From RUG708 sp050946535 (GTDB taxonomy: Bacteria; Bacillota; Clostridia; Peptostreptococcales; Anaerovoracaceae): a DNA stretch of 64,000 bases. The notes under the pieces are model-generated. The model made no database searches and was not told the DNA's origin. It saw only the letters and a list, made by a program, of their open reading frames with translations. Each line of letters starts with the position of its first letter. Position 1 is the stretch's first letter. The stretch lies in assembly GCA_050946535.1 (NCBI GenBank), contig JBMNUZ010000002.1:124001-188000 (forward strand), in the 5' to 3' direction. The translations under genes and the position numbers were made by a program. This document shows positions 1 to 7,939 of the stretch, in pieces.

Positions 1-930
1 ACTCATTCGACCATGAGCACGTCAGATTACAATCAGCTGAACCGTGCGGAAAAGGCTGCGGCGCTTATGACGCATGCGGTTTTCGATGATGTGGAGACGA
101 CGTCTGATGCTCCTGCTGCCGAGAAGATAGACACAAGCAGCTTCTACGACTTCGTCGACACGACAGGCGGGAAGATAAATGCGACGAAGATTTCAGACGA
201 CGAATACGAGCTTCAGATAACGGCGTCTCAGCGTGAAGCCGTGAAGTTCAAGAAGGCGATTAAGAACAAGATTCTGCTGGTCAGCATGAAGGTCGACAAC
301 GGAACGCCGAGAACCGGCTCCACTGCGGATATGACAGGAAGTTCATCGGGAGATGTCGAAATTACAGTTAACGGCATCAAAAATAAATTGAGCAATCCGA
401 CCTGGAAGTATTACAATAACAATCAGTTGTTCGAGTACGTGATATCGTCGGATGATCCGATCAAGTCGATTAACATCGATTTCGGAAAGGGAAATTATAA
501 AATTTCCGATTTTCAGGTGTATACAATCGACATAGATGATATAATTTCTGCCAGGGACAGTATACAAGAATTCGAACAGAAAACAGACAGCAGCGGAGAT
601 GCCGTTTACCCGGCAGATCTCAAAAACGGTGTGATACTAGAAGGAACGGTCTCTTCAAACGGAGACGGATACTTCATGACAACCATCCCGTACGACGATA
701 ACTTTACGTTTTACGTAGATGGAAAAGAGACAGATTATTACCTGACTGACGGGGCGTTCATGGGATTCCCTGTCAGCGGAGGGACACATACGATAAAAGC
801 CGTATACCACAATTCAACTGTGGATGCTGGAGCAGCGGTTTCAGCCGCAGGAGTGGCACTTATGGTGATCTGGGCATCTGTCCATGCTGTTCGCGCAAGA
901 AAAAAGAAAAAAGGATTAGAGGGTGAATGA
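1..930 (+). CDS. YfhO-family membrane protein, C-terminal part
   Basis: The reading frame is open from base 1, so the true start lies before the window; the first in-frame ATG at 13 is probably internal. What remains is a soluble domain of about 270 residues ending in one membrane helix (about residues 272-293) and a lysine-rich tail (ARKKKKG). The stretch 'TIPYDDNFTFYVDGK' followed by 'GAFMGFPVSGGTHTIKAVY' is the usual C-terminal signature of YfhO proteins. In Gram-positives, YfhO is a GT-C fold transferase that moves a sugar from a lipid carrier onto an envelope polymer outside the cell. The gtrA and GT2 genes that follow directly are its expected partners. Family call is by motif; the sugar and acceptor are unknown. 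Confidence 0.75.
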   Translation, partial: THSTMSTSDYNQLNRAEKAAALMTHAVFDDVETTSDAPAAEKIDTSSFYDFVDTTGGKINATKISDDEYELQITASQREAVKFKKAIKNKILLVSMKVDNGTPRTGSTADMTGSSSGDVEITVNGIKNKLSNPTWKYYNNNQLFEYVISSDDPIKSINIDFGKGNYKISDFQVYTIDIDDIISARDSIQEFEQKTDSSGDAVYPADLKNGVILEGTVSSNGDGYFMTTIPYDDNFTFYVDGKETDYYLTDGAFMGFPVSGGTHTIKAVYHNSTVDAGAAVSAAGVALMVIWASVHAVRARKKKKGLEGE

Positions 931-932
931 TA

Positions 933-1463
933 ATGATCAGTGAACTGAAAAAGACGGCAGCCATGGCGCTGTCGCTCGGACCGGCCGGTTTTGTAAAATA
1001 TCTTTTGAAGAAATACCGCGAGATGATCATGTACTGCATCATGGGCGCCCTGACGACTGTGGTCTATTTCGGCGTCTACGCGCTCTTCAAATACCTCGGG
1101 ATGCACTACATGCCGAATTCATGCGTATCGTGGGCCGCAGCCGTGATGTTCGCGTTTATTACGAATAAGTATTTCGTATTCAGAAGCATGAAAAACGACC
1201 ACTTCGTCTTCGAGATGGTCAAGTTTTTCGGCGCCAGAGGAACGACGCTCCTCATGGACCTCGGAATTACATGGCTCATGATCGAGGCGATAGGCGTCTC
1301 CGAGTGGCCTACCAAGGTTACGTCGCAGATCGTGGTTATGATACTGAACTACCTTTTCAGCAAGCTGTTCGTGTTCCGCGAGTCGAATGCCTCAGCACGT
1401 TCACGCGTAAAGGCACAGATCAAGATGCAGCGGGTCTATGACGGAAAGGGGCCTGAAAAATAA
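933..1463 (+). CDS. GtrA-family flippase-like membrane protein
   Basis: About 176 residues with four predicted membrane helices. Motifs typical of GtrA/DPMS-like small membrane proteins are present: 'YCIMGALTTVVYFGVYAL' in helix 1, 'FITNKYFVFRS' and a second copy-like 'NYLFSKLFVFRES' at the end of helix 4. GtrA proteins are thought to flip undecaprenyl-phosphate-linked sugars across the membrane. The ATG at 927 overlaps the previous stop but sits only one base after the ribosome site GAGGGTG (919-925); the ATG at 933 has normal spacing and is preferred. The GT2 gene starts on the base after its stop, so the two are translationally coupled. Confidence 0.88.
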   Translation: MISELKKTAAMALSLGPAGFVKYLLKKYREMIMYCIMGALTTVVYFGVYALFKYLGMHYMPNSCVSWAAAVMFAFITNKYFVFRSMKNDHFVFEMVKFFGARGTTLLMDLGITWLMIEAIGVSEWPTKVTSQIVVMILNYLFSKLFVFRESNASARSRVKAQIKMQRVYDGKGPEK

Positions 1464-2414
1464 ATGGAAATGATTTCAGTTGTCGTGCCCTGCTACAATG
1501 AAGCTGACACCATAGATTTGTTTTACAAAGCAGTGATCAGGCAGGCAAGACTGCTTGAGAACTACGAATTCGAGTTTATATTTGTGGACGACGGTTCATC
1601 CGACAGCACGCTTGTCAAACTCAGAGCTCTCGCACGTGAGGACGAACGAGTCAGATATCTGTCGTTTTCGAGAAATTTCGGCAAGGAATCGGCGATGCTC
1701 GCCGGTTTCAGAGCGTCGAGAGGCGATTACATACTGACGATGGACGCTGACCTTCAGGATCCGCCGGATATGATTCCGGACATGCTGTCGGCGGTCGTAA
1801 ATGAAGGATACGACTGCGCGGCTGCCAGAAGAGTCACGAGAGAGGGCGAGTCGGCTGTAAGAAGCTTCTTCGCGAGAAGGTTCTATTCGATAATGGACCG
1901 CATATCCATCGTCAAACTCGCACAGGGCGAACGTGATTTCAGGATCATGACGCGCAAATATCTCGACGACGTGCTGAAGCTCTGCGAACATAACAGATTC
2001 AGCAAGGGCATATTCGCCTGGGTCGGCTACGAGACGAAATGGTTTGAATACAAGAATATCAAGAGGTCGGCAGGCACATCTTCGTGGTCGTTCAAAAACC
2101 TCTTCAAATACGCTGTCCAGGGTATTATTTCATTTTCATCGTTCCCTGTCATTCTGCCGGCGTACATAGGGACGGTTACGGGACTGTTTTCGATCGTGAT
2201 GGCGGTTGTGCTGCTCGTTCTGACGTTTACGTCATCGGTAAATCCGCTTCTTTGGATCGTATGTCTCGTCATATTCCTCGCGTCGCTTGTACTGGGATTC
2301 CAGGGCATGCTCGGCGCTTATATCTCGCAGGCTCTGGACGAAGACAGGAACAGGCCGCAGTACCTTGTCAGAGAAACAGATGAAGAACTTAAAAAAGACC
2401 GTACGGTCTCGTAA
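1464..2414 (+). CDS. Family 2 glycosyltransferase, polyprenyl-phosphate sugar transferase (GtrB/CsbB-like)
   Basis: 316 residues. The N-terminal GT-A domain begins 'ISVVVPCYNEADTIDLFY', carries the DD motif in 'FVDDGSSDST' and the DXD-like 'MDADLQDPP' at about residues 94-102, and the 'FRIMTRKYLD' region seen in dolichol-phosphate-mannose synthase relatives. Two membrane helices follow at about 230-255 and 262-285. Such enzymes load a sugar from a nucleotide donor onto undecaprenyl phosphate at the inner membrane face. The gene abuts gtrA and follows a YfhO gene, matching the three-component glycosylation systems described for teichoic-acid decoration in Bacillus and Listeria (CsbB/YfhO/GtcA type). 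The donor sugar cannot be read from sequence. Confidence 0.88.
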   Translation: MEMISVVVPCYNEADTIDLFYKAVIRQARLLENYEFEFIFVDDGSSDSTLVKLRALAREDERVRYLSFSRNFGKESAMLAGFRASRGDYILTMDADLQDPPDMIPDMLSAVVNEGYDCAAARRVTREGESAVRSFFARRFYSIMDRISIVKLAQGERDFRIMTRKYLDDVLKLCEHNRFSKGIFAWVGYETKWFEYKNIKRSAGTSSWSFKNLFKYAVQGIISFSSFPVILPAYIGTVTGLFSIVMAVVLLVLTFTSSVNPLLWIVCLVIFLASLVLGFQGMLGAYISQALDEDRNRPQYLVRETDEELKKDRTVS

Positions 2415-2481
2415 TACGCTGGCCGGCTTTCAGGCTGGAAGCGGAGGCAGACCGTGCCGCATCTGCTGATGATATTATCAG

Positions 2482-2508
2482 GAAGTCTCATTCGAGGCTT
2501 CTATTTTT
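2482..2508 (+). terminator. Intrinsic terminator after the glycosylation operon
   Basis: GAAGTCTC-ATTC-GAGGCTTC forms a stem with one mismatch (2482-2501), followed by a T-rich run. It closes the YfhO/gtrA/GT2 unit 67 bases after the last stop codon. Confidence 0.7.
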
Positions 2509-2648
2509 ATACATTTTTTTAATACATTCTCGAATATTAAAACAGATACGCGAATATTTGAAAGTATAAAACATCTATAACGGGGTAAACTTTTTAAGAG
2601 AGAAAGTTCCTTAAACGGAGAAAGCTTTTTGCGCGGAAAGGACAGGTT

Positions 2649-3383
2649 ATGAGCGGAGAAAATGAAAACACAGTCAGTCTGCCGGTCTACGGGCTCCAGA
2701 AAATGTCGATGGTGGACTGGCCGGACGGTATTGCTGCAGTTGTATTCACAGGAGGATGCGATCTGAGATGCCCTTACTGCTATAACTCGTCTCTCGTCGA
2801 ATATGAAAAGTACGGTACGGAGCGCCTCGGCGCAGACTATATCATGAATTTCCTCGAAGAAAGAAGAGATTTTCTCGATGCGGTGGTGCTGTCGGGAGGC
2901 GAACCGCTGATGCATACTGGAGTAAAGGAATTCGCCCGCGCCGTGAAAGATATGGGGTACATCTTCAAACTCGATACAAACGGAACCTATCCCGATAAGC
3001 TCGCGCGGCTGCTCGAGACAGGGCTCGTGGATTACGTCGCCATGGATATCAAGAACTGTCCTGAGAAATACGCGCGCACAGCCGGCGTGCCCGCGATCGA
3101 TATTTCAAAGATCCTGAAGAGCGTCGACATTTTGAAAAACAGCGGGATCGATTACGAGTTCAGGACGACCGTCGTCAGGCAGTACCACACGCCGGCGGAT
3201 ATGCTGAAGATCGCTGAGTGGCTGAAAGGTGCACAGGCGTATTACATTCAGAAATTCACTGAGCCGGGTCCGCTTGTCGGGGACGTCAGGCTTACGCCGT
3301 ATTCAGACGATGAAATGTACCGGCTGAGGGAAATCGTCGCTCCGTATTTCGAAAAGACAGGTGTGCGCGGTACTGACGTGTAA
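2649..3383 (+). CDS. nrdG: Anaerobic ribonucleotide reductase activating enzyme (radical SAM)
   Basis: 244 residues. The radical-SAM cluster motif appears as 'GGCDLRCPYCYN' (CxxxCxxC, about residues 35-46), followed by the 'SGGEPLMHTG' SAM-binding segment. The family uses a 4Fe-4S cluster and S-adenosylmethionine to place a glycyl radical on its partner enzyme. The nrdD gene lies about 260 bases downstream on the same strand, so this is called NrdG rather than pyruvate formate-lyase activase; its length is slightly above the usual Gram-positive NrdG. The ATG at 2649 has AAAGGA eight bases upstream. A T-rich leader with repeated CGAATATT (about 2530 and 2553) lies upstream, but I cannot place a convincing promoter. 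Confidence 0.88.
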   Translation: MSGENENTVSLPVYGLQKMSMVDWPDGIAAVVFTGGCDLRCPYCYNSSLVEYEKYGTERLGADYIMNFLEERRDFLDAVVLSGGEPLMHTGVKEFARAVKDMGYIFKLDTNGTYPDKLARLLETGLVDYVAMDIKNCPEKYARTAGVPAIDISKILKSVDILKNSGIDYEFRTTVVRQYHTPADMLKIAEWLKGAQAYYIQKFTEPGPLVGDVRLTPYSDDEMYRLREIVAPYFEKTGVRGTDV

Positions 3384-3494
3384 TAAGGACGTGCAGCAGA
3401 TAATGAACATATCGGGCAGACTGTTCCTTCAATGAATACAGCCTCGTCAAAAATCCTAAATCTTGTATACATGCGTCATGTATTTTAAAAATAA

Positions 3495-3527
3495 GCACAA
3501 TATGTAGTTACAAAACGCATATAGTGT
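3495..3527 (+). promoter_or_regulatory. NrdR-like dyad over the nrdD promoter
   Basis: Two NrdR-box-like 16-mers lie side by side: GCACAATATGTAGTTA (3495-3510) and AAAACGCATATAGTGT (3512-3527). They match the consensus ACACAATATATAGTGT at 12 and 11 of 16 positions. The outer halves are best conserved (CACAATATG and CATATAGTGTG) and form a dyad. NrdR is the zinc/ATP-cone repressor of ribonucleotide reductase genes. Known tandem boxes lie about three helical turns apart, which this pair does not, so the call is tentative. Confidence 0.45.
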
Positions 3528-3535
3528 GATAGAAT
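3508..3535 (+). promoter_or_regulatory. nrdD promoter
   Basis: -35 TTACAA (3508-3513), 16-base spacer, -10 TAGAAT (3530-3535). The spacer contains the right half of the NrdR-like dyad, so a bound repressor would block RNA polymerase. The start of transcription would fall near 3542, leaving a leader of about 100 bases before the nrdD ATG. Confidence 0.55.
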
Positions 3536-3644
3536 ATTTCTAACTTTAAAACACGTTATATATTTATCATTATTTTCGGGAAACGATCCGGGGCGGATTC
3601 CGGAGCGTATACGGTTATAACAGACATTGGTGGGGTGTGCAGAC

Positions 3645-6068
3645 ATGTATAAGGTAAAGAAGAGAGACGGAAGCATCGTCGAATTTCAGATTTCCAAAAT
3701 TTCAAATGCCATAAAGAAAGCGTTTAATGCGACGGGCATAGACTACACTGACGACGTAATAGACTTCATTTCTCTCAAGGTGACGGCCGATTTTCAGGAT
3801 CGTATAAACAGCGGGCTGATCGCGGTCGAGGACATTCAGGACAGTGTCGAGAGAGTCCTCGGAAACGCCGGCTACGACAAGGTCGCAAAGGCGTATATCC
3901 TTTACAGGAAGCAGCACGAAAACATGCGCAATATCAAGTCGACAATGCTCGACTACGAGAAACTGGTCAACGACTATCTGAACGTCAATGACTGGAGAGT
4001 AAAGGAAAATGCGACGGTTACATATTCGGTCGGCGGACTGATTCTTTCAAATTCCGGAGCGATCACTGCAAATTACTGGCTGAGCGAAGTCTACGACAAG
4101 GAGATAGCAGACGCTCACAGAAACGGCGACATGCATATCCACGATCTGAGCATGCTCACGGGATACTGCGCCGGCTGGAGCCTCAGACAGCTGATAGAGG
4201 AAGGCCTCGGCGGAATCCCGGGCAAGATCACGTCAAAGCCTGCGAAGCATCTTTCTACTCTGTGCAATCAGATGGTCAACTTCCTCGGCATCATGCAGAA
4301 CGAGTGGGCCGGAGCACAGGCTTTCTCGAGTTTCGACACATACCTCGCTCCGTTCGTCAAGGTAGACAATCTTGATCAGAAGGAAGTCAACCAGTGCATA
4401 CAGTCGTTCGTCTACGGAGTCAACACACCGTCGAGATGGGGCACACAGGCGCCGTTCACCAATATCACGCTCGACTGGACTGTTCCTAAGGATCTTGCCG
4501 ATCAGAAAGCTATCGTTGGCGGCGAGGAGATGGACTTCACCTACGGCGACTGCAAAAAGGAAATGGATATGGTCAACAAAGCGTTTATCGAGATCATGTT
4601 AAACGGCGACGCGAACGGACGCGGTTTCCAGTATCCTATTCCTACATATTCGATAACAAAGGATTTCGACTGGAGCGATACAGAAAACAACCGTCTGCTG
4701 TTTGAAATGACGGCTAAATACGGCACACCGTACTTTTCCAATTACATAAATTCAGACATGGAGCCGTCGGATGTACGTTCGATGTGCTGCAGACTCCGTC
4801 TCGATCTGAGAGAGCTCCGCAGAAAATCGGGCGGGTTCTTCGGTTCGGGAGAGTCGACGGGTTCGATCGGCGTAGTTACGATAAACCTTCCGCGCATAGC
4901 TTATCTGTCCGACACGGAGGACGAATTCTACGAGAGGCTCGACCACATCATGGATATAGCGGCCAGAAGCCTCAAGGTCAAGAGAGACGTAATCACGAAA
5001 CTCCTCAATGCAGGTCTTTATCCTTATACGAAGAGATATCTCGGCGGATTCGACAACCATTTCTCGACGATCGGCCTTATTGGAATGAACGAAGCCGGCC
5101 TTAACGCGAAGTGGCTCAGAGAGGATCTCACTCATCCAGAGGCGCAGCAGTTCGCGAAAGACGTTCTCAATCATATGAGAGAGCGTCTGAAGGATTATCA
5201 GGAGCAGTACGGCGATCTCTACAATCTGGAGGCTACTCCTGCAGAATCGACAACATACAGGCTCGCAAAACACGATGTCGAAAGATATCCTGACATCATC
5301 ACTGCAGCGAAGAATCCGGGCGACACTCCGTACTATACAAACTCGAGCCATCTGCCTGTAGGATGCACGGACGACATTTTCGAAGCGCTGAAGATTCAGG
5401 ACGATCTGCAGGTTCTCTACACTTCGGGAACTGTTTTCCACGCATTCCTCGGAGAGAAGATGCCGGGATGGAAGTCTGCGGCGGCGCTTGTAAGAAAGAT
5501 AGCCGAAAACTTTAAGCTTCCGTATTACACCATTTCGCCGACATATTCGATCTGCTCCGACCACGGATATATTTCAGGCGAACACTTCAAATGTCCTGTA
5601 TGCGGAAAGGACGCGGAGGTTTACAGCAGGATAACTGGCTACTATCGTCCGGTGCGCAACTGGAACGACGGCAAGCTGCAGGAATTCAAGGACAGAAGGC
5701 TTTACGATGTCACGGATGCCACGGCCGATATGCTCGGCACCGCAGAAGAAGAGACTGTATACGGCGAGGAGCAGGTCGAAGCAATTGAAAGCGATACAAA
5801 TGAAGTGCAGCTGGCCATGGACGGCCTCGGCGGTACGGATGCCGTAATGCTTTTCACTACGCGCACATGCCCGAACTGCAGCATAGCTAAGGGTGTGCTC
5901 GACAAGGCGGGCGTTTCGTACACCGTGGTGAGCGCAGAGGAGCATACAGATCTCGTACAGCAGTATAAGATTGCGAGCGCTCCTACACTCGTAGTCAGAG
6001 ACGGAGACGAGGTCGAGAAGCTGGTCAGCGTTCCGAACATCCGCAAGTGGGTCTCGGCTAAAAACTGA
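3645..6068 (+). CDS. nrdD: Class III anaerobic ribonucleoside-triphosphate reductase with C-terminal redoxin domain
   Basis: 807 residues from the ATG at 3645, which has GGTGGGGTG seven bases upstream; the in-frame TTG at 3627 has no such site. An N-terminal ATP-cone (about residues 1-90) provides allosteric control. The central barrel has 'MCCRLRLDL' with the candidate active-site Cys381/382 and 'SGGFFGSGESTGSIG'. The C-terminal part has zinc-site cysteines (Cys650, Cys653) and the glycyl radical loop 'RITGYYRPVRNWN' with Gly665. After a linker comes an added domain, residues about 733-807: 'VMLFTTRTCPNCSIAKGVL' with CPNC at 742-745, then 'SAPTLVV' with the cis-proline typical of glutaredoxin/thioredoxin folds. 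It reduces NTPs to dNTPs under anoxia; NrdG activates it. The fused redoxin probably supplies reducing electrons, an inference. Confidence 0.95.
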   Translation: MYKVKKRDGSIVEFQISKISNAIKKAFNATGIDYTDDVIDFISLKVTADFQDRINSGLIAVEDIQDSVERVLGNAGYDKVAKAYILYRKQHENMRNIKSTMLDYEKLVNDYLNVNDWRVKENATVTYSVGGLILSNSGAITANYWLSEVYDKEIADAHRNGDMHIHDLSMLTGYCAGWSLRQLIEEGLGGIPGKITSKPAKHLSTLCNQMVNFLGIMQNEWAGAQAFSSFDTYLAPFVKVDNLDQKEVNQCIQSFVYGVNTPSRWGTQAPFTNITLDWTVPKDLADQKAIVGGEEMDFTYGDCKKEMDMVNKAFIEIMLNGDANGRGFQYPIPTYSITKDFDWSDTENNRLLFEMTAKYGTPYFSNYINSDMEPSDVRSMCCRLRLDLRELRRKSGGFFGSGESTGSIGVVTINLPRIAYLSDTEDEFYERLDHIMDIAARSLKVKRDVITKLLNAGLYPYTKRYLGGFDNHFSTIGLIGMNEAGLNAKWLREDLTHPEAQQFAKDVLNHMRERLKDYQEQYGDLYNLEATPAESTTYRLAKHDVERYPDIITAAKNPGDTPYYTNSSHLPVGCTDDIFEALKIQDDLQVLYTSGTVFHAFLGEKMPGWKSAAALVRKIAENFKLPYYTISPTYSICSDHGYISGEHFKCPVCGKDAEVYSRITGYYRPVRNWNDGKLQEFKDRRLYDVTDATADMLGTAEEETVYGEEQVEAIESDTNEVQLAMDGLGGTDAVMLFTTRTCPNCSIAKGVLDKAGVSYTVVSAEEHTDLVQQYKIASAPTLVVRDGDEVEKLVSVPNIRKWVSAKN

Positions 6069-6102
6069 GGACAATATCCGGGTAGCGTACATCATCGGTT
6101 CA

Positions 6103-6111
6103 TGATATACT
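6103..6111 (+). promoter_or_regulatory. Possible extended -10 promoter for the flavoprotein gene
   Basis: TGATATACT is an extended -10 element (TG-n-TATACT) 57 bases before the ATG at 6168. No good -35 is visible. A second TATACT at 6149-6154 is an alternative. Confidence 0.3.
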
Positions 6112-6167
6112 AACGATATCGAAAATACTTTATTTGATATTGGATATATATACTGTGAATTTTAATT

Positions 6168-6839
6168 ATGGATAAAAAAATCGTGACAATCGTCGGGAGC
6201 CCCCGGAGGAGAGGCAACTGTGCGCGTCTCGCAGCGTCGTTCGAACGCCGCATGAAGGAGCTCGGATATCAGGTTGATCAGTACGATGCGTGCCGTTTTT
6301 CACCTGCAGAGTGGACAGAGAGCACGGTGTACTTCGACGGGTCTGAGGCTTCGGACGAGTGCCTGGGCTATAAGGACCTGATGCTCAGAGACATTCAGAG
6401 CGCCTGCGGAGTGGTGTTTTTCATTCCGGTCTACATCTACGGAATGCCTGCGCAGATGACAGCGGTCATCAATACGATAGCGTCGGCCGCCAGATCGGGA
6501 AAGATAACAGGCAGCAGAAAATGTGCTCTCGTTTCGGTCTGCGCCCAGAAGAAGATGTCTGTATTCAACGGCGTCAAATTTATATATGAACATATTATCG
6601 ATTCGATAGGCTGGGAAAACGGCGGAGAGCTCCTCCTGACGTCCCTCTGGAAGCAGGCGGACGCGGATAAGCACCACGCCGTAGACGAAGCTTATGCGTT
6701 TGCCGATAAGTTTGCAGGAGTAAACGGCGGGCTGCGTGAGCCTGATCCGGTGCAGAGACCGGTGCCGGCGTCTTGCGTCATTCCGTCGGCTGCGGACGGT
6801 ATAACTTCGTCGTGGCTGATGAGCGGATCGGCGCTTTAG
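6168..6839 (+). CDS. Flavodoxin-like NAD(P)H-dependent FMN oxidoreductase
   Basis: 223 residues. The N-terminus 'KKIVTIVGSPRRRGNCARL' is the FMN phosphate-binding loop of the NADPH-dependent FMN reductase / iron-sulfur flavoprotein superfamily. 'GVVFFIPVYIYGMPAQMTAVINTI' is the second flavin-contacting segment. The CX2CX2C cluster found in iron-sulfur flavoproteins is not seen, so this is a plain flavoprotein, probably an oxidoreductase for quinones, nitro compounds or metal chelates. Substrate is not predictable. The ATG lacks a strong ribosome site. A terminator follows, so it appears monocistronic. Confidence 0.8.
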   Translation: MDKKIVTIVGSPRRRGNCARLAASFERRMKELGYQVDQYDACRFSPAEWTESTVYFDGSEASDECLGYKDLMLRDIQSACGVVFFIPVYIYGMPAQMTAVINTIASAARSGKITGSRKCALVSVCAQKKMSVFNGVKFIYEHIIDSIGWENGGELLLTSLWKQADADKHHAVDEAYAFADKFAGVNGGLREPDPVQRPVPASCVIPSAADGITSSWLMSGSAL

Positions 6840-6904
6840 GCATTCGTTCAGATTTCCGGTTCCGGACAGACAATGACAATGATTGATAATGATTGAAAAA
6901 GCAG

Positions 6905-6940
6905 AATTCCTCTCTGGCTTGAGCCGGAGAGGAATTTTTA
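6905..6940 (+). terminator. Intrinsic terminator after the flavoprotein gene
   Basis: AATTCCTCTC-TGGC pairs with GCCGGAGAGGAATT to form a long stem with a short TTGA loop, followed by TTTTTA. The A-rich 5' flank is short, so it acts mainly on the plus strand. Confidence 0.85.
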
Positions 6941-7066
6941 TGCTTTAAATATTTAAGTATGAAGTGTCGTGATTAAGCCTTATCAGGCTTGAATCTGCAT
7001 GGAAGCACCGGCAGGTCTGAATCTGCCTGGAGAGGTACTTAGCCATTCATGCAGCTGTTTCAGCAT

Positions 7067-7939
7067 CTATACAGCTTTTATAACGTCTGATATCTCGCTC
7101 ACCGTAATAAATGCCTTCGGATCTATCTCGACGACGATGTCCTTGAGCTTGATCATCTGGAATCTGTTCAGAATGATGTAGACGATCGCCTTCTCGGTAG
7201 AAGAGTACCAGCCGTGCGCGTCCATCGTCGTGATTCCGTGCCCGAAAGCTTCCGACAGCGCTTCGCACACTTCGGTCCCCTTGTTTGTCACTATCAGAAC
7301 CTGCTTGCTGCGGTCGATACCTTCGGTTATGAAATCGATCGTCTTTATCGATATCCAGTACGCTACCATGGAGTAAAGAGGAAGAATCCAGTTTTGAATT
7401 ACGAAGCCGCAGACGATGAATAGAATCACATTGTAGATCATGAGCAGAGAGCTGACGGCAACCCCGATCTTGTTCGAAATGACTACAGAGAGCACTTCGA
7501 CGCCGTCGATCGCTCCTCCGCAGCGGATCGCTATGCCGCTGCCGATCCCGCAGACAAGACCTCCGAACACGCAGCACAGAAACGTCTCATTGCCTACGAC
7601 GGGGGAACTGCCTATCGTTTCAGAGTGAAAGTATTCTCCGAAAAAATGAGTTGCTACAGCGAAGACCGTTACAGCGTATATGGCGTAGACGGTGAATACT
7701 GGGCCTTCTTCGCGCAGCCCGTAGAGTATCAGCGGTACGTTGAGCACTACGAGAAAAAGGGAAAGCGTAAGAAACGGCGGCGTGACGCTTGCAAGCAGCA
7801 TCGAAGTTCCGGCTATTCCGCTGTCGTAAAGCCCGACGGGCTGCAGAAAAACCGTGATTCCAAGCGAGCTTATAATGCCTGCAAGCGTTAGATAAATGAA
7901 TTTAAACGGGCGTATTTTTTCCTTGTGTTTCAGACTCAT
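7067..7939 (-). CDS. YitT-family membrane protein (DUF2179)
   Basis: 290 residues with five or six predicted membrane helices in the first 190 and a cytoplasmic DUF2179-type domain at the end ('RSKQVLIVTNKGTEVCEAL', then 'STEKAIVYIILNRFQMIKLKDIV'). The N-terminal 'GIISSLGITVFLQPVGLYDSGIAG' type segment and 'CGGAIDGVEVL' are characteristic of YitT/YpjC proteins. Function is unsettled; these are thought to be transporters whose C-terminal domain senses a ligand. Its ATG overlaps the stop of the preceding GTPase-NYN gene by three bases, so the two are translationally coupled. That pairing is the only functional hint here. Confidence 0.88.
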   Translation of the reverse strand: MSLKHKEKIRPFKFIYLTLAGIISSLGITVFLQPVGLYDSGIAGTSMLLASVTPPFLTLSLFLVVLNVPLILYGLREEGPVFTVYAIYAVTVFAVATHFFGEYFHSETIGSSPVVGNETFLCCVFGGLVCGIGSGIAIRCGGAIDGVEVLSVVISNKIGVAVSSLLMIYNVILFIVCGFVIQNWILPLYSMVAYWISIKTIDFITEGIDRSKQVLIVTNKGTEVCEALSEAFGHGITTMDAHGWYSSTEKAIVYIILNRFQMIKLKDIVVEIDPKAFITVSEISDVIKAV

